DNA from: Pleurostoma richardsiae
Taxonomy: Eukaryota; Ascomycota; Sordariomycetes; Calosphaeriales; Pleurostomataceae
Assembly: GCA_030052745.1 (NCBI GenBank)
Contig: JANBVO010000019.1
Coordinates: forward strand, 124,001-188,000
Direction: 5' to 3'
Length of the DNA: 64,000 bases
In this document: positions 1 to 10,040 of the stretch, one piece after another
Layout of the letters: each line of letters begins with the position of its first letter
How positions within the stretch are numbered: position 1 is the first letter of the stretch
Translations under genes and position numbers: made by a program
The notes under the pieces: generated by a model
Told to the model about the DNA's origin: nothing
Database searches by the model: none
What the model saw: only the letters and a program-made list of their open reading frames with translations

Positions 1-1507
1 TGGTCTCATAGCCAGCCTCGGCGCCATTATTGCAGCCGGCTTTAACGCTGCGAAGGCAGTCTTGAAGATCGCTGATGAGTTAGGCACCGCCGGTACCGAA
101 ATTAGATGCATCGCCACGGACACACGGGCCGTGACATTGATTGTTCTCAGGTTGAAGGAACGCCTGGAGAACACCAAGACGGCCACACACGACGTCCGGG
201 ATGTGGCTGCAGAGATTGCTTCCCTCTGCAAGGCAGACATAGAAGATATTGAGCGGTTTGTGAAGCCTCTAGCGGCCTCTGCCGGCGATGACGCCGAGTT
301 CAGACGGAAGGTGAAGTGGCTTCTTACTAAGTCGAAAGTGTCGTCGCGGCGAGCATCTCTGGACTCTGTAATTGACTCTGAATCTTTTTCTTCTTCAAAC
401 CCTGAGTTTTATGGATAGTGAGCATGTGGCGTGAGGAATTTTGCCCTTTAGCCTGTTGGAATCGACTGTATACTGATAGACACAGCGAACACGTCAGAGT
501 ATATCCATGAATTGATGCTGGGGACGCAAACCACCAAGACCACACTTCTCAATGCAGAACAGATCGATCGTGAGGCGGAAAGCCTTTTTCAGTCAGACTG
601 AAAAGTCTCGTATGCAGCGGTATTGCAGATCGAAAACGACGGGTCCTGTGTTAGGAAAGACGACGTGGCGGATATGGGATCCCTTCAATCCGCAAGCGAT
701 CACAAGGCAATTGACTTTGGAAATAACGACATGAAAGAAATACAGCTTCTCAAGTCGGGTCTCAGAGTTGCGATACCGCATTATCTGGACAGCATTTCCG
801 ATGACGACCTGGTGCGGATCGCGGAATACGTCCGCTTGCAAAACCTCGTGAGGCGATTTAGTCTTACAGTCATGTTCTCTATACAAGGGGATGAAGGTGG
901 CGGTGATCCAATGGAAGATGGGGCCTCTTGGGTCAGTCATGAGTGGCATGCCATCCGTGATATCTCAGAACCGGACTGGGCGATGAGGAGCGACTTGAAT
1001 ACAGAACTGGAGATAGCGAAGGATGAACTGAGAAAACGCCAAGCGGAGATCGAGCAGTTGAAAGAAGAGCTTGGCCGATTCCACTCCGAACAGGCTGCGA
1101 AGGGAGAGGCTGCGAAGCAAGCAGCTCTGGAACAGAGGATTAGGGAGGAGTTCAGCGTGTCAATCGAGAGGCGAACTGAGGCGATGTAGAGCGCGAAAGA
1201 AGAGGCACAACGAGAGATTGAAAAGGCCACGAGAGAAGCCGAGCAAGCAGTAAGAGAACACGTCGAAGCTGAGAGTGTGGCCAGAGTCGGGCGCGCAAGG
1301 TTTCAGGCAGAGGCTATTTTAGCACGGGCGGATCTGGCGACAAAAAAGAAGAATCTGCTGGAGGAGAGAGAACAAGGAAAGTTGAGCGCGTTGGAAGAGA
1401 GAGCAAGAAGAGAAGCTGTAGAAGTTACAAGCGACGACTTCGCGGTGGGAACGGATCAGAAAAGGGGCTGGAGACTTCTAGGATTTGCAAAACTAAAAAA
1501 GTCATAG
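1..1507 (+). pseudogene. Decayed or truncated coiled-coil protein with fungal STAND-type N-terminal domain (5' end outside window)
   Basis: The frame beginning at base 2 reads GLIASLGAIIAAGFNAAKAV and continues with the pattern of the fungal N-terminal domain found on many STAND, ankyrin and coiled-coil proteins. A charged coiled coil rich in E, K, R and A follows from about 980 to 1440. The same frame is interrupted near 416-449, at 599-601 and at 1187-1189. The first two could be removed by frame-preserving introns (368-451, GTAATT..TTTAG, 84 nt; 570-617, GTGAGG..TGCAG, 48 nt). The TAG at 1187 sits inside continuous coiled coil with no credible intron around it. Bases 371-420 in another frame read LTLNLFLLQTLSFMD, which resembles the family and argues for a frameshift rather than an intron. 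I favour a decaying gene, but a short functional protein ending at 1189 is possible. The molecular role of the family is unknown. Confidence 0.55.
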
Positions 1508-1663
1508 TGTAGTCAAGTAATAGGTAGGGGAAAACCCTCTTATTTCTTATTCGCTCTCTGGGACTCTTTTGAGCGGCTCAGAGATACCTACCTAGCTATT
1601 GATAAATGTAACATGTCCCTTCAGGGGCGAGTGTTGGGAGTCGCCTTGCGGCTAACACACCAG

Positions 1664-4622
1664 TCACAACGCGGACCTCCACTGCTTAAACTGACGTATG
1701 AACGCACCGTCTGGTAGCTCCTGAGGCAACTTCCCCTCAGAGTTACCCATACTGGTGCCAACATCTAGCATGGGAACCATAGACGGTCTCCCGTGTGCGC
1801 ACTGAAACGGAAAGGCCGTGGCTCTTAGTCTCTCCAGCAGCTTCGCGCACTCATCCATGGTAAGCGGGTCGTTAAACATGATTGCACCTATTAACGCGAC
1901 TCAGCACATCATTGCTCGACATAACAGAAAATAGAGTCTCACCCCTGCAGGCCCTGGAGTTGATCAGGTCCAGTATTCCCGGCGGGCAGCCGTAAATGCG
2001 CGAGACCCAGGGATGAGGACCGCCAACCTCTCCCGTTCCACACCGAGACCCGGCGTCTATCTCCACCATTGCGCGGAGGCTTGGGTCGTCGTTAATCCTC
2101 CACATCTCCTTCCGGATGAGCTCCACTAGCAGCTTCGGATCCAGCCGGCACCGCTCGAAGATGGCAGGCGGCAGCTTGCGCACCGCCAACTTAGCGACCC
2201 GCCTCGCCTGTGGCTGCGATACCGATGCAGTCGCAATCTGTACGTCGTACACGATTCCCCATTTCTCAAAGTGCGGCCGGGCCCTCGTTAGCAGATCATA
2301 CTCTCTCGCGGCCAGCTCAAACTGCAAGGGCTTTTCCAAGGCTTCTGTGACAGCAGTCCACCTATCTCCTCCATCGGAGGCGTCGATGGCAAAGTAGTCC
2401 TCCATCAGCGCCTCTACACGACACCGCTCATCTGCTGCGTGCTGGTCGATGAGGACCAAGAACAATGAGCTATCGGAGTCCGCTGCCGCCCCGCCTCGAA
2501 CAAGCTTGGATGGCACCCTGGCCAAGACAAACTTGTTATCGACTTGTGCAATCACTTCTGCTTTGCCGAGATTTTCCTTGGTAAGTCGTCCTGATTGAGC
2601 AGTAGACGAAGCTTCATCAATAGCGTTGATAAACACAGCACCGGAGGCGGGGCATTGGTGGCCCGCTGGCCCTATCCCGCTCCCAAGAGTCTCCGATACG
2701 TCCGGTAGTCGCGGTATCGGAGGCTCCGTGAGGTCAAACGCCGGGTTCTTCCACTTCGACAGCAGGTTTTGAACCCACTCTGAACGCTCACTAGCCTCTT
2801 CTTGCCGCCCCTGACGCTTACTGTCAGGTTGGGGAGTCTGTCCCTTCGAAACCTCCAGGTCCGAGGCGGCACCTGATTGCAGCACAAAGCCCGTTCTGGA
2901 ATCAACAACCAAGCTGAATTCAGTGCGCGGGTTTCTCCACACAAAGGTATCACCTTCCGCAGGTGTCGACCAAGATGCTGGTTCTAGTGCATGAGGGTCG
3001 ATATCCATGAAAGGCTTTCTGGTTAGCTTTCCAGCCGCATCGACCAGTGGTGGCTGCGCTGAGATACGTGAAGTTATCCTCGACACCGGTGTACTGTGTA
3101 TTGCTGCGGCATCATCTCCACTTCGGCTCGAGGGTGGGACGGTGTTAGGCAAGCTAGACCGAACATTTTTGAGGTAGCTAGGCGAATCACGACCTGCTTT
3201 GACTCTCGACCAGGAGCCGAAGGGAGACTCTGCACGGCTTTGCAGAGGAGCCCGCTGTGAAGACTTCGAATTTGCGGAGACTACAGGCGACTGTGGTCTC
3301 TCAGAAGTTGCGCGAGGACGACGGGATTTGCCTGGTGACGTAGTACGGCCGACTGACACGGTCTTAGAGAGGGTGACATCCGATATCGTTGTGTTACTAA
3401 GGTCCTGAGGGCCGCTGACATTAAGCAGCTTAACTGCCTTGGGACTGAAATGATGTTTCTTTAGAAACTGATAAAACATGGCCCGCAGCAGATCGACAAT
3501 GATACTGAGGCTCTGCTGCCGGTCATCAAGCAGGTCATCCACATCTAGATCCTTCTTGTGGATATCTAGATCGATGACCAGCGAAAACATGGGCCAGCGA
3601 TCGACGCCCTTCTTTGCCTTTAGTTCTCTTTGTGTGAAACCTTCAAGTATGCGTTGCTCTCCAAATTCATCTGAATCGCTTTCAGCCTCGACACTGCCGA
3701 AGCTTGAGTCGGCGAAGATCTTGTTGACCTCCTCGTAGAGCACGTTACTTCCAGCCCGATTCGGAATCGGCTCGATTCCGAGACTGACGAATTGAACCCG
3801 CTTCGTCGCGACAGGCGTCAGGGAAACACACCCGGCGATAGACAGGAGTGGTGCCGAAGCCCCGATTGTCACCCAGTCATCTGCCTCCGTGGTATCGCAC
3901 AAGGAAGCCTGACAGAGGATACTGCATGTCCGAGAGATGTACGCACTCCTCGACTCACCTCCTCCGTCCTTCACCGCCCCACCCGTCCTCAAGCGTAGTG
4001 CTTGAATCCCGTTTGCATCCCGGAATGAGATTGAGACAGAGTGTGGCCAAGCAAGCAGGACGGCGACAGCGTCCAGAACTAGCTGATCCCATTCCCGACT
4101 GGCCCATGACCTCTCAGATTGCAGTGCTCTATGCTTCACACGTACAGGCATGGAGCCGAAGAGGTCACGTACTGTGATGCGCGTTCCATGGGGGAAGGTC
4201 AGGACTCGATGCTCGGCCAACGCGGGCATGTGGCGAGCCAGGATCCTGGAACGGTGGATGCTCATGGAATTATGCGAGCTATAAGACCGGTGATGGGACG
4301 CCACAGAGAGCAGGGAGAGGGCTGCCACAGAGGCAAGGAATGCCCCTTGCTTGCCATAGATATCAGGGCGGTGCGGGTACTTGGACGTGTAGTACAGCTG
4401 CCCCAGCCCGCCATCTTCCTGGAACTCGGAGGGTAAGATGCCTATACCGTTGTCCTCGACGGCACAGTTGCCACGGGAGTAGTCGACGGAGACGTTGATC
4501 TTGGTAGCCTCTGCATCGAGCGAGTTCTTGATGAGCCCGCAGACGACACTGTTCAGCGAGGTGATGACGACGGAGGACTTGATCTGCGCTGCGACATCCC
4601 CGGGCAGCGGCTTGATGGACAT
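1664..4622 (-). CDS. MLH3: DNA mismatch repair / meiotic endonuclease MLH3
   Basis: MutL-family protein that pairs with MLH1 as a nuclear nicking endonuclease in mismatch repair and meiotic crossover resolution. Two exons, 4622-1943 and 1887-1664, joined across a 55-nt intron (GTGAGA..AATAG), give 967 residues. The N-terminal GHKL ATPase shows KNSLDA (residues 32-37), DNGIG and GKQGAFLASVAA. A long Ser-rich linker follows. The C-terminal endonuclease domain has the metal-binding motif DQHAADERCRVE at 726-737 and ends with ACRGAIMFND (spanning the intron) and FPFQCAHGRPSMVP, the usual MLH3 tail. I chose the ATG at 4622 because MSIKPLPGDVAAQIKSS aligns with MutL residue 1; the frame stays open to 5102 but that extension is not family-like. 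Odd point: the position of the catalytic glutamate of MutL (E29) is glycine here (CGLIKNSLDA). It is transcribed divergently from the gene at 5610. Confidence 0.93.
1888..1942 (-). other. MLH3 intron (55 nt)
   Basis: The 5' site is GTGAGA just after AGG G and the 3' site is AATAG before GTGCAATCATG. Splicing turns the stop-terminated first reading frame into RACRGAIMFND, matching the conserved end of MutL-type proteins. The phase is 1 and the frame closes exactly. Confidence 0.88.
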
Positions 4623-5609
4623 GGCCACAGTGACATCTCGGAGGGGTCTCGAAGCAGTCCAGGCGGCGGCTGAGGGAGCTTGGTGAGGCGGACGAGTGCC
4701 GTTAGGGGAGGAGGATGCGAGATATGCTCTCGCTGTTCTGCGCGGATCTTTGGATGGTGGAGAGCTCCGAGGGCCTAGAATGACGTCACGTGAGCGGCTG
4801 CCAATCGGGTGCCGCCCAATGCGCTGAGCTCCGAGCTTCTTGAGGAGATCGAAATAGAAATCCCGATGGATGCTCGGGGTGGTGAGAGGTGAGAGATTAG
4901 GCTGCGCTGCTGATGCCCTCACAGTCACTTCATCCGCCTTCTTCAAGACGTAGAAGCCGTTGCTGCTGCTCGGAGGCGCGCTACGCTGTTCCGCCTCCTC
5001 CGTAGTGATCCATTTTCGCGGAGCTTCAGCGCAATAGCGGCAGGACCCCTGTTTTCCCGTGAAGCTTCTCCGCATTTCCACACCCAGACACCCTCCCTCC
5101 AACTTACGTTAGCCCAGTAAGCCCAGCTAGAGCACGGAGTAGCGACAGACCCGAGACCACCAGGCCGTTCATCCATTCCACACACTCCAGAGATCCTCTA
5201 GCCAGCCCGTTTTCAGCAAGTCGTCTAGCTCCGCAGCATTCCGTCCCCTCACCATTCTACTCTACTCTACGGAGCGATCGGGCATCTGAGACCTCCATTT
5301 CGTCTGCCCCTGACGACCGCACGAAGTCACACGACTAAGGACGAGGCCACCCATCGATCCGTCCCTCCTCCCGTCAAGCCGCTTCGCCCTACGATCCTCT
5401 CTGGCCCTTTTTGTTGAGAGACATCATCTTCTCGTACAAATTCTACACGCACAGGCGACATTCGCGGCCTTTTCATCGTCACTGGGCATCTGAATGGCAA
5501 TGACAGAGTCAGGTCCTCACGGTATCTAACGAGCTCTCTCCTCGTCCCCAACTCCTCCGTCTCTATCTTTCTCTCTGTCTCGTCGCATCACCTAGCAGAA
5601 CCCCCAACG
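4623..5609. promoter_or_regulatory. Divergent promoter region between MLH3 and the 5610 gene
   Basis: A 987-bp region between two genes reading away from each other. It carries an overlapping TGACGTCA/CACGTG element at 4781-4793 close to MLH3, and a pyrimidine-rich stretch with CTCT runs just upstream of the ATG at 5610, as in many fungal 5' UTRs. I see no separate gene in it; the open frame on the minus strand up to 5102 is an extension of MLH3 without family similarity. Confidence 0.55.
4781..4793. promoter_or_regulatory. Overlapping CRE and E-box element
   Basis: The bases read TGACGTCACGTGA. They contain the palindrome TGACGTCA (typical ATF/CREB bZIP site) at 4781-4788 and CACGTG (bHLH/E-box) at 4787-4792. 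They lie about 160 bp upstream of the MLH3 start codon. The motif match is seen directly; its use as a binding site is inferred. Confidence 0.5.
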
Positions 5610-6923
5610 ATGCCTCACTTGCCGACCAGGCTCCGCAGAGGGAGCTCCTCGAGCCCGACCCGCCGCCCAGCTGACTATCCCGCCTTCGCAGACCGCTCCG
5701 ACCGCCGGCGGCGCCCCTTCGCGACATGGGTCAAGAAGCTCACTGGCTTCAAGGGCGCCTCGGGGGACCATGGCAGCTCCTCCAAGAAAGGTCACACCAA
5801 GTCGGTTGCGAAGAAGCGTCCCTCGAAATACAATAACCCATACCCCCAGTCCGGACGCATCGGCATTTGCGAACCAGCCGCGCACCGAAGCGAAAGCCGC
5901 CAGACCTTCTCGACCGCCCACAGCGCCGTGACCTCCAGCGGGACATCGATCGGCGCCCACAGTGGCTCAGCAGACGCATCTGTGGATGGCCATCCTCCTC
6001 CTACCGCAGGCACCCGGTCAATGGCACCCACGGTGTCGACCGACCACGAGGCCGCACACTCCATCGCCGCGCCATCTCACGGCGCATCATCGCTAGCGGG
6101 GACGAGCCGTACAGCAAATGGCATGGACTCGCGGCGGGGCGGCGACAGCACCTTCTCGTCGCCCGCGCCCTCGGTCCAATCGCTCACCACGACTCTTACA
6201 ACGATTCAGTCCCTCGCGCCCAACGGTGGCAACCCCACAGCTGCTAACAGCAACACCTCGGCGCACCACGCATCACACCAGAGCAACAACTCGCAAGTCA
6301 TACACTTTGACCAGCCCTTCCCGACGCAGTCCCCCGCCTCCGCCATCCCGGCCCATCTGAATCCCTCCGGTAGCAGCACCCACCCGGGCCATCCGACCAC
6401 TTACACGACCGCGACGGCCAACGGCCTGCTCACTGACAATGCGTCCATCTTGACGCTCGCCTCGTCCAGCAAGCGCCGCCGCCGCCGCTCCTTTGACACT
6501 GATGCATCGGTACGCGCGCTCGCGCCCAGCTCGCTATTCGGGGGCAGCCGTGAGTCGCTGCCGCTGTCGGTGCTGTCGGCCAATGTCGAGGCGGGCACGC
6601 CGGGGCTGCACCAGACTCGGTCCGTGGCCGAGCGCACCAGCATATACTCTGCCACGGGGATCCTGGCCAGCGAGCGCAACAGCTACTACGCTAAGCAGAG
6701 CATCAACGCTGGTGGGGGCGGTGGTACCGGCGCCACGGGAGGCGCGGGTGATGGGGCGAGTGTGAGGAGCGGCCTGCTGGGTCACGGGAGGGCGGACAGT
6801 GTAACGGGGAGCATCGGAGGTATGACGAGTCCGCTGGCCAGCCCGAGGGAGGTGAGCGAGTTAGACAAGGGGAAGGACGGGGTCAACGAGAAGGACGAGG
6901 ACGGCGTGCCAGAGAAGGAGTGA
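5610..6923 (+). CDS. Conserved Ser/Thr-rich, disordered fungal protein
   Basis: A single-exon gene of 437 residues. I recognise the pattern as a conserved Pezizomycotina protein sometimes labelled, without good evidence, a cation-channel or polycystin-like protein; there are no membrane segments to support that label. The N-terminus is basic (RRPFATWVKKLTGFKG, then Lys-rich). The middle is Ser/Thr/Ala/His-rich and disordered. Islands that look conserved are RRGGDSTFSSPAPSVQSLTT, TDNASILTLASSSKRRRRRS (a possible nuclear localisation signal), DTDASVRALAPSSLFGGSRE and VRSGLLGHGRADSVTGSIGG. The tail is acidic (DKGKDGVNEKDEDG). The start is the first ATG after a long pyrimidine-rich leader. The islands look like phosphorylation or docking motifs, but the function is unknown. 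Confidence 0.85.
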   Translation: MPHLPTRLRRGSSSSPTRRPADYPAFADRSDRRRRPFATWVKKLTGFKGASGDHGSSSKKGHTKSVAKKRPSKYNNPYPQSGRIGICEPAAHRSESRQTFSTAHSAVTSSGTSIGAHSGSADASVDGHPPPTAGTRSMAPTVSTDHEAAHSIAAPSHGASSLAGTSRTANGMDSRRGGDSTFSSPAPSVQSLTTTLTTIQSLAPNGGNPTAANSNTSAHHASHQSNNSQVIHFDQPFPTQSPASAIPAHLNPSGSSTHPGHPTTYTTATANGLLTDNASILTLASSSKRRRRRSFDTDASVRALAPSSLFGGSRESLPLSVLSANVEAGTPGLHQTRSVAERTSIYSATGILASERNSYYAKQSINAGGGGGTGATGGAGDGASVRSGLLGHGRADSVTGSIGGMTSPLASPREVSELDKGKDGVNEKDEDGVPEKE

Positions 6924-7520
6924 TTACGCTTCCTTCTTCGCGTAGCCATCAATACCGTTTCTCCACTACGTTTGGGTCTTTCGGGGGGTCATTACAAGGG
7001 GCAGTCCTTCCGCGAGGATCGAGAGGTTACGGGGGCTGCATTAATTCTTTGGCTTTGTTTGGCGTATGATGGTCACTATCAAACTCCTCTGGCAGCGGGC
7101 TTAGAAAAGAAGGCCGAAGACGGCGGGACATGAGACTGGGAACGGGAAGGGCGGCGGGTGCAGTCTCGATATTGGCTCTGCTGTGGGACAGACAGAATGA
7201 AGGCCGGCCTCTTAGAGAAGAATGAGCTTTTTGTGCGATACCCAATCAAAAATACAATATACAGTTTTGAAGACTCGGTGATCGATGGTATGCCAGCAAC
7301 TCCGGGTTTCCACGATGCATGCTTGTTCATCCCCTATCAGCCTGTTCCGAGCATTCTGAGCCTGCGTTGCATCTCATCGTCCTTCTGTTTGAGCCCCCGC
7401 AACCATCCCAGCCGGTGCGTGCTGGCATTGTAGATACACCGCCAGACTCTCCCCTCAACCTCTCGTCCAACCGTGCAGTTGGGTCATAGATGAACGATTC
7501 GTCCGCTCAGCAGATACGGA
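6924..7520. other. Convergent intergenic region
   Basis: A 597-bp stretch between the 3' ends of the 5610 gene and the nitrilase. I see no coding pattern. It should hold the 3' UTRs and polyadenylation signals of both genes. Confidence 0.6.
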
Positions 7521-9081
7521 CTACGCGTACGGCAGCGGGCTCAAGTCCAGGCCCTCAACCGAAAACTTGAACGAGTCGTTTCTGCAGATAGCAGTGTTAG
7601 TATAACGGTCTTTCTAGCAGGGCGAATATCTCGACACCAGCCTGGGTAGATGGGATAAAGAGATACATACCTAGAATAGCTCCCCGCCGCATCCAAGTCC
7701 AGCCGTCCACGGATGCAGTCATCGAAGTCCACGTCGGCGCACACGATCCCCTCGTCATCCTCCCACTGTGGACCTGCCAGCACGTCCCCGAAGGGGGAGA
7801 CGATTGACGACCCGCCGCGGGAGATGAACGGCACCGCGGGCTGCTTGACGGCATTTGGTGCAATCCCGTTCGCCGCCGTCGCGTCCGCCTCGCCCTCGGC
7901 GGCCACCGCCTCCTCGTTGACGATCGTCTCCTCGTGCACGACGGACTCTTTGGCGCACAGCACAATCTCGTTGCCGTCCTCGTCAAGCACCGACCTCCTC
8001 CGCGCCACCTTCCCGCGAGGCGCCGCTTCGCTCCTCAGGCTCGGCAGTGCGATCTCAAACCCTTCCTCCGTGATCGCCGAGCTGCGGCGCCTGCGCGGGT
8101 CGTACACCGGCCTGTCTGCTGCCGCTGCCACGGCCTCCTCTCGGTGGCCGTTCGTCGCCGGCGCCGCCGTGCCGCCGCGCACGCACATGTTGGAGCTGAC
8201 GACGAAGCACCTGCCCTCGACGCCGACGGTGCGCAGGAGCCCCAGCCAGGCGTCGCGGCCGTCGGCGGTCGGGGCCAGGTACAGGTTGATGTTCTGCGCG
8301 TACAGGGCCTGGCGCAGCAGCGGCATGTAGCTCTCCCAGCAGATGGCGGCGGCCATGTTGATGCGCACGCCGCGGATGACGGTGCTGACGGCGCGGAGGG
8401 TGGCGGGCGAGCCCTGCGCCCAGATCAGGCGCTCCGAGGCCGTCTATACTGGATGTCAGCCATTTTGGTCTCAGCTTCGGGGGAAGGCCGGCAGCATGTA
8501 ACGTGGACTGAGACATGTATCCATCCATCGTGTGAAGAAGGCAGAGGGAGACGTACAGGCATGACCTTCCTCCGCTTTCCGATGATGCCCTGCTTGGGGC
8601 AGACGTACACCGCCGCGCAGTACAGGCTGCCGCCGGCCTTCTCGATCAGTCCCGTCACCAGAAACACGCCGGTCTCGCGCGCGATGCGCTCCAGCTCCTC
8701 GCGTGTCCCGTCGCCCCTCTTCCGCGCCTCCGCACCGTCCGTCCCTTGCGGCTCATCACCCCCTACAGCGTCCCCGGCCAGCTCCCTCCGCACCCACGCC
8801 CTCCCGGCCCCGGCGCCACCGTCACCGACTGTGTCGCCGAGGTCGACCGCCTTTCGGAAGTAGTCCAGGTACTCGTCCCTACCGGCCTCGGAGCGGGCAC
8901 CAATGGCGCAACCGAAGGTGGCGCCGCGAGGGTAGCCGCCCAGATAGGCCTCTGGCAGGAGGAGGATGTCAACACCCAAGGAGGCGGCACGGTGGGCTAT
9001 ACGGGAGAGCTGGGCGAGGGTGGCGGCGGTGGAGGCCTGGGTCGCCGGGGAGGCGGTTGCGAGGCGGATCTTCTGAGCCAT
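7521..9081 (-). CDS. Nitrilase (carbon-nitrogen hydrolase) with long internal insertion
   Basis: A cytosolic thiol enzyme that hydrolyses nitriles to acids or amides. Three exons, 9081-8557, 8443-7671 and 7581-7521, give 452 residues, ending SFKFSVEGLDLSPLPYA. The catalytic triad is visible: E44 in LLLPEAYLGGYP, K172 in GKRRKVMPT (across the first intron) and C210 in AAAICWESYMP. YLAPTADGRDAWLGLLRTVG and VEGRCFVVSSNMCVR are also typical. Plain nitrilases are about 340-360 residues; this one is some 100 longer. There is a Gly/Ala/Glu-rich stretch before residue 150, and a long insertion after NMCVR that includes RRRRSSAITEEGFEIALPS and RRRSVLDEDGNEIVLC before the core resumes at SRGGSSIVSPFGDVLAGP. 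Substrate cannot be told from sequence. An arylacetonitrilase-like or cyanide hydratase-like role is possible. Confidence 0.9.
7582..7670 (-). other. Nitrilase intron 2 (89 nt)
   Basis: The 5' site is GTATGT after TATTCTAG and the 3' site is CTGCAG before AAACGACTCG. Joining the exons restores SYSRNDSFKFSVEGLDL, the usual end of fungal nitrilases. Confidence 0.85.
8444..8556 (-). other. Nitrilase intron 1 (113 nt)
   Basis: The 5' site is GTACGT after GTCATGCCT and the 3' site is TATAG before ACGGCCTCGG. Joining gives KVMPTASERLIWAQGSPATL, which matches the family across the catalytic lysine motif. The phase is 0. Confidence 0.87.
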
Positions 9082-10040
9082 TTGTGTCGAGGGTGAATGT
9101 GGGTGAGACTGACTATGTTGTTGACTTGAAGTTGCTAAGTGAGACTGTCATCAGCCCTTGACTCCTTATGAAAGTACGATGAAGCTGGTCTGCAGTCCAC
9201 AATCTCAGTTATGCACACCAACAGTATGAGCTACGTTGGGAAAAGTCGGCTTACGGTAACGTGATTCCACCCCCGCTTTTGGTCGTTTTGACATTGAGAG
9301 TGAAGCTCTCGTCATGGCGCTCCCGCGGGAACGGTGGGGAAAAAGGAGGGGCGGCTTGGCCCCGTCCCGCTCTGGAGGGCATCAAGGGTCCTACAGCAGC
9401 TGGTGGCTAAGAGCTTACAGCGGCTCGATGCACAATTTGTCACCTCTCTCTAACCAGAATCCTACTGATATAAATACAGTTGCTACTCGCTGGGAAACCC
9501 AAACGACTGCAAGGTCATGCCGTGGCTCAGATACCCATAGGACACAAGCTCAGCGCAAGATTCCGCCGAAGACGGCGGACTTACATGCTAGAGTCACTAC
9601 CACTCTTCTACTGAATACGTGTTCGACCAAGAGTATTGCGTAAGATCTACTGCAACAAGCCGAAGTCCTACGGACTTCGAAGAGGACATGCGAAGCCGCC
9701 GTGCGCCATCGAATCATTCATGGCGGAATTCCGCAAGGATGACAAAGCAACACCAGATGGAGACCGAAGGCGTGACCATCGGTTTTCGGATGCTGGCATG
9801 AATGAGGCAGCCTCGAACCCTTCAGGCGCCGAGTCTGGCGGAGTTCCCGTCGTGGGATCCTGAGCACCGGTCATGCCATGTTCAGGGGGGTGTCTTGGGC
9901 ACCTGCTATAAGAACCAGATATCGACACGTCCTGTGCCCCAGCTAGAGTGTTGGTATCACCAGCAGCCTTTCAAGCGATCATCGTATTATTCTTGTCTCT
10001 CCCGCCAAACATCCTCAGCCCGAACTAAAGAGCAAGAAAG
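9082..10040. promoter_or_regulatory. Divergent intergenic region, nitrilase / NmrA-like gene
   Basis: A 959-bp region between divergent genes. GCTATAAGAA at about 9904-9913 is a TATA-like element some 130 bp before the ATG of the NmrA-like gene. GATATAAATAC near 9468 is a second AT-rich candidate. Open frames here show no family pattern and have no Kozak-like start. Confidence 0.5.

Noticed and set aside
4623-5102. N-terminal extension of MLH3 to an upstream ATG at 5102
   Set aside because: The extra 160 residues have no family pattern and overlap the promoter. The ATG at 4622 aligns with residue 1 of MutL proteins.
7713-8863. Plus-strand open frames of 205 and 309 codons over the nitrilase
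   Set aside because: Antisense shadows of a GC-rich coding region; the minus strand encodes a complete nitrilase with its catalytic triad.
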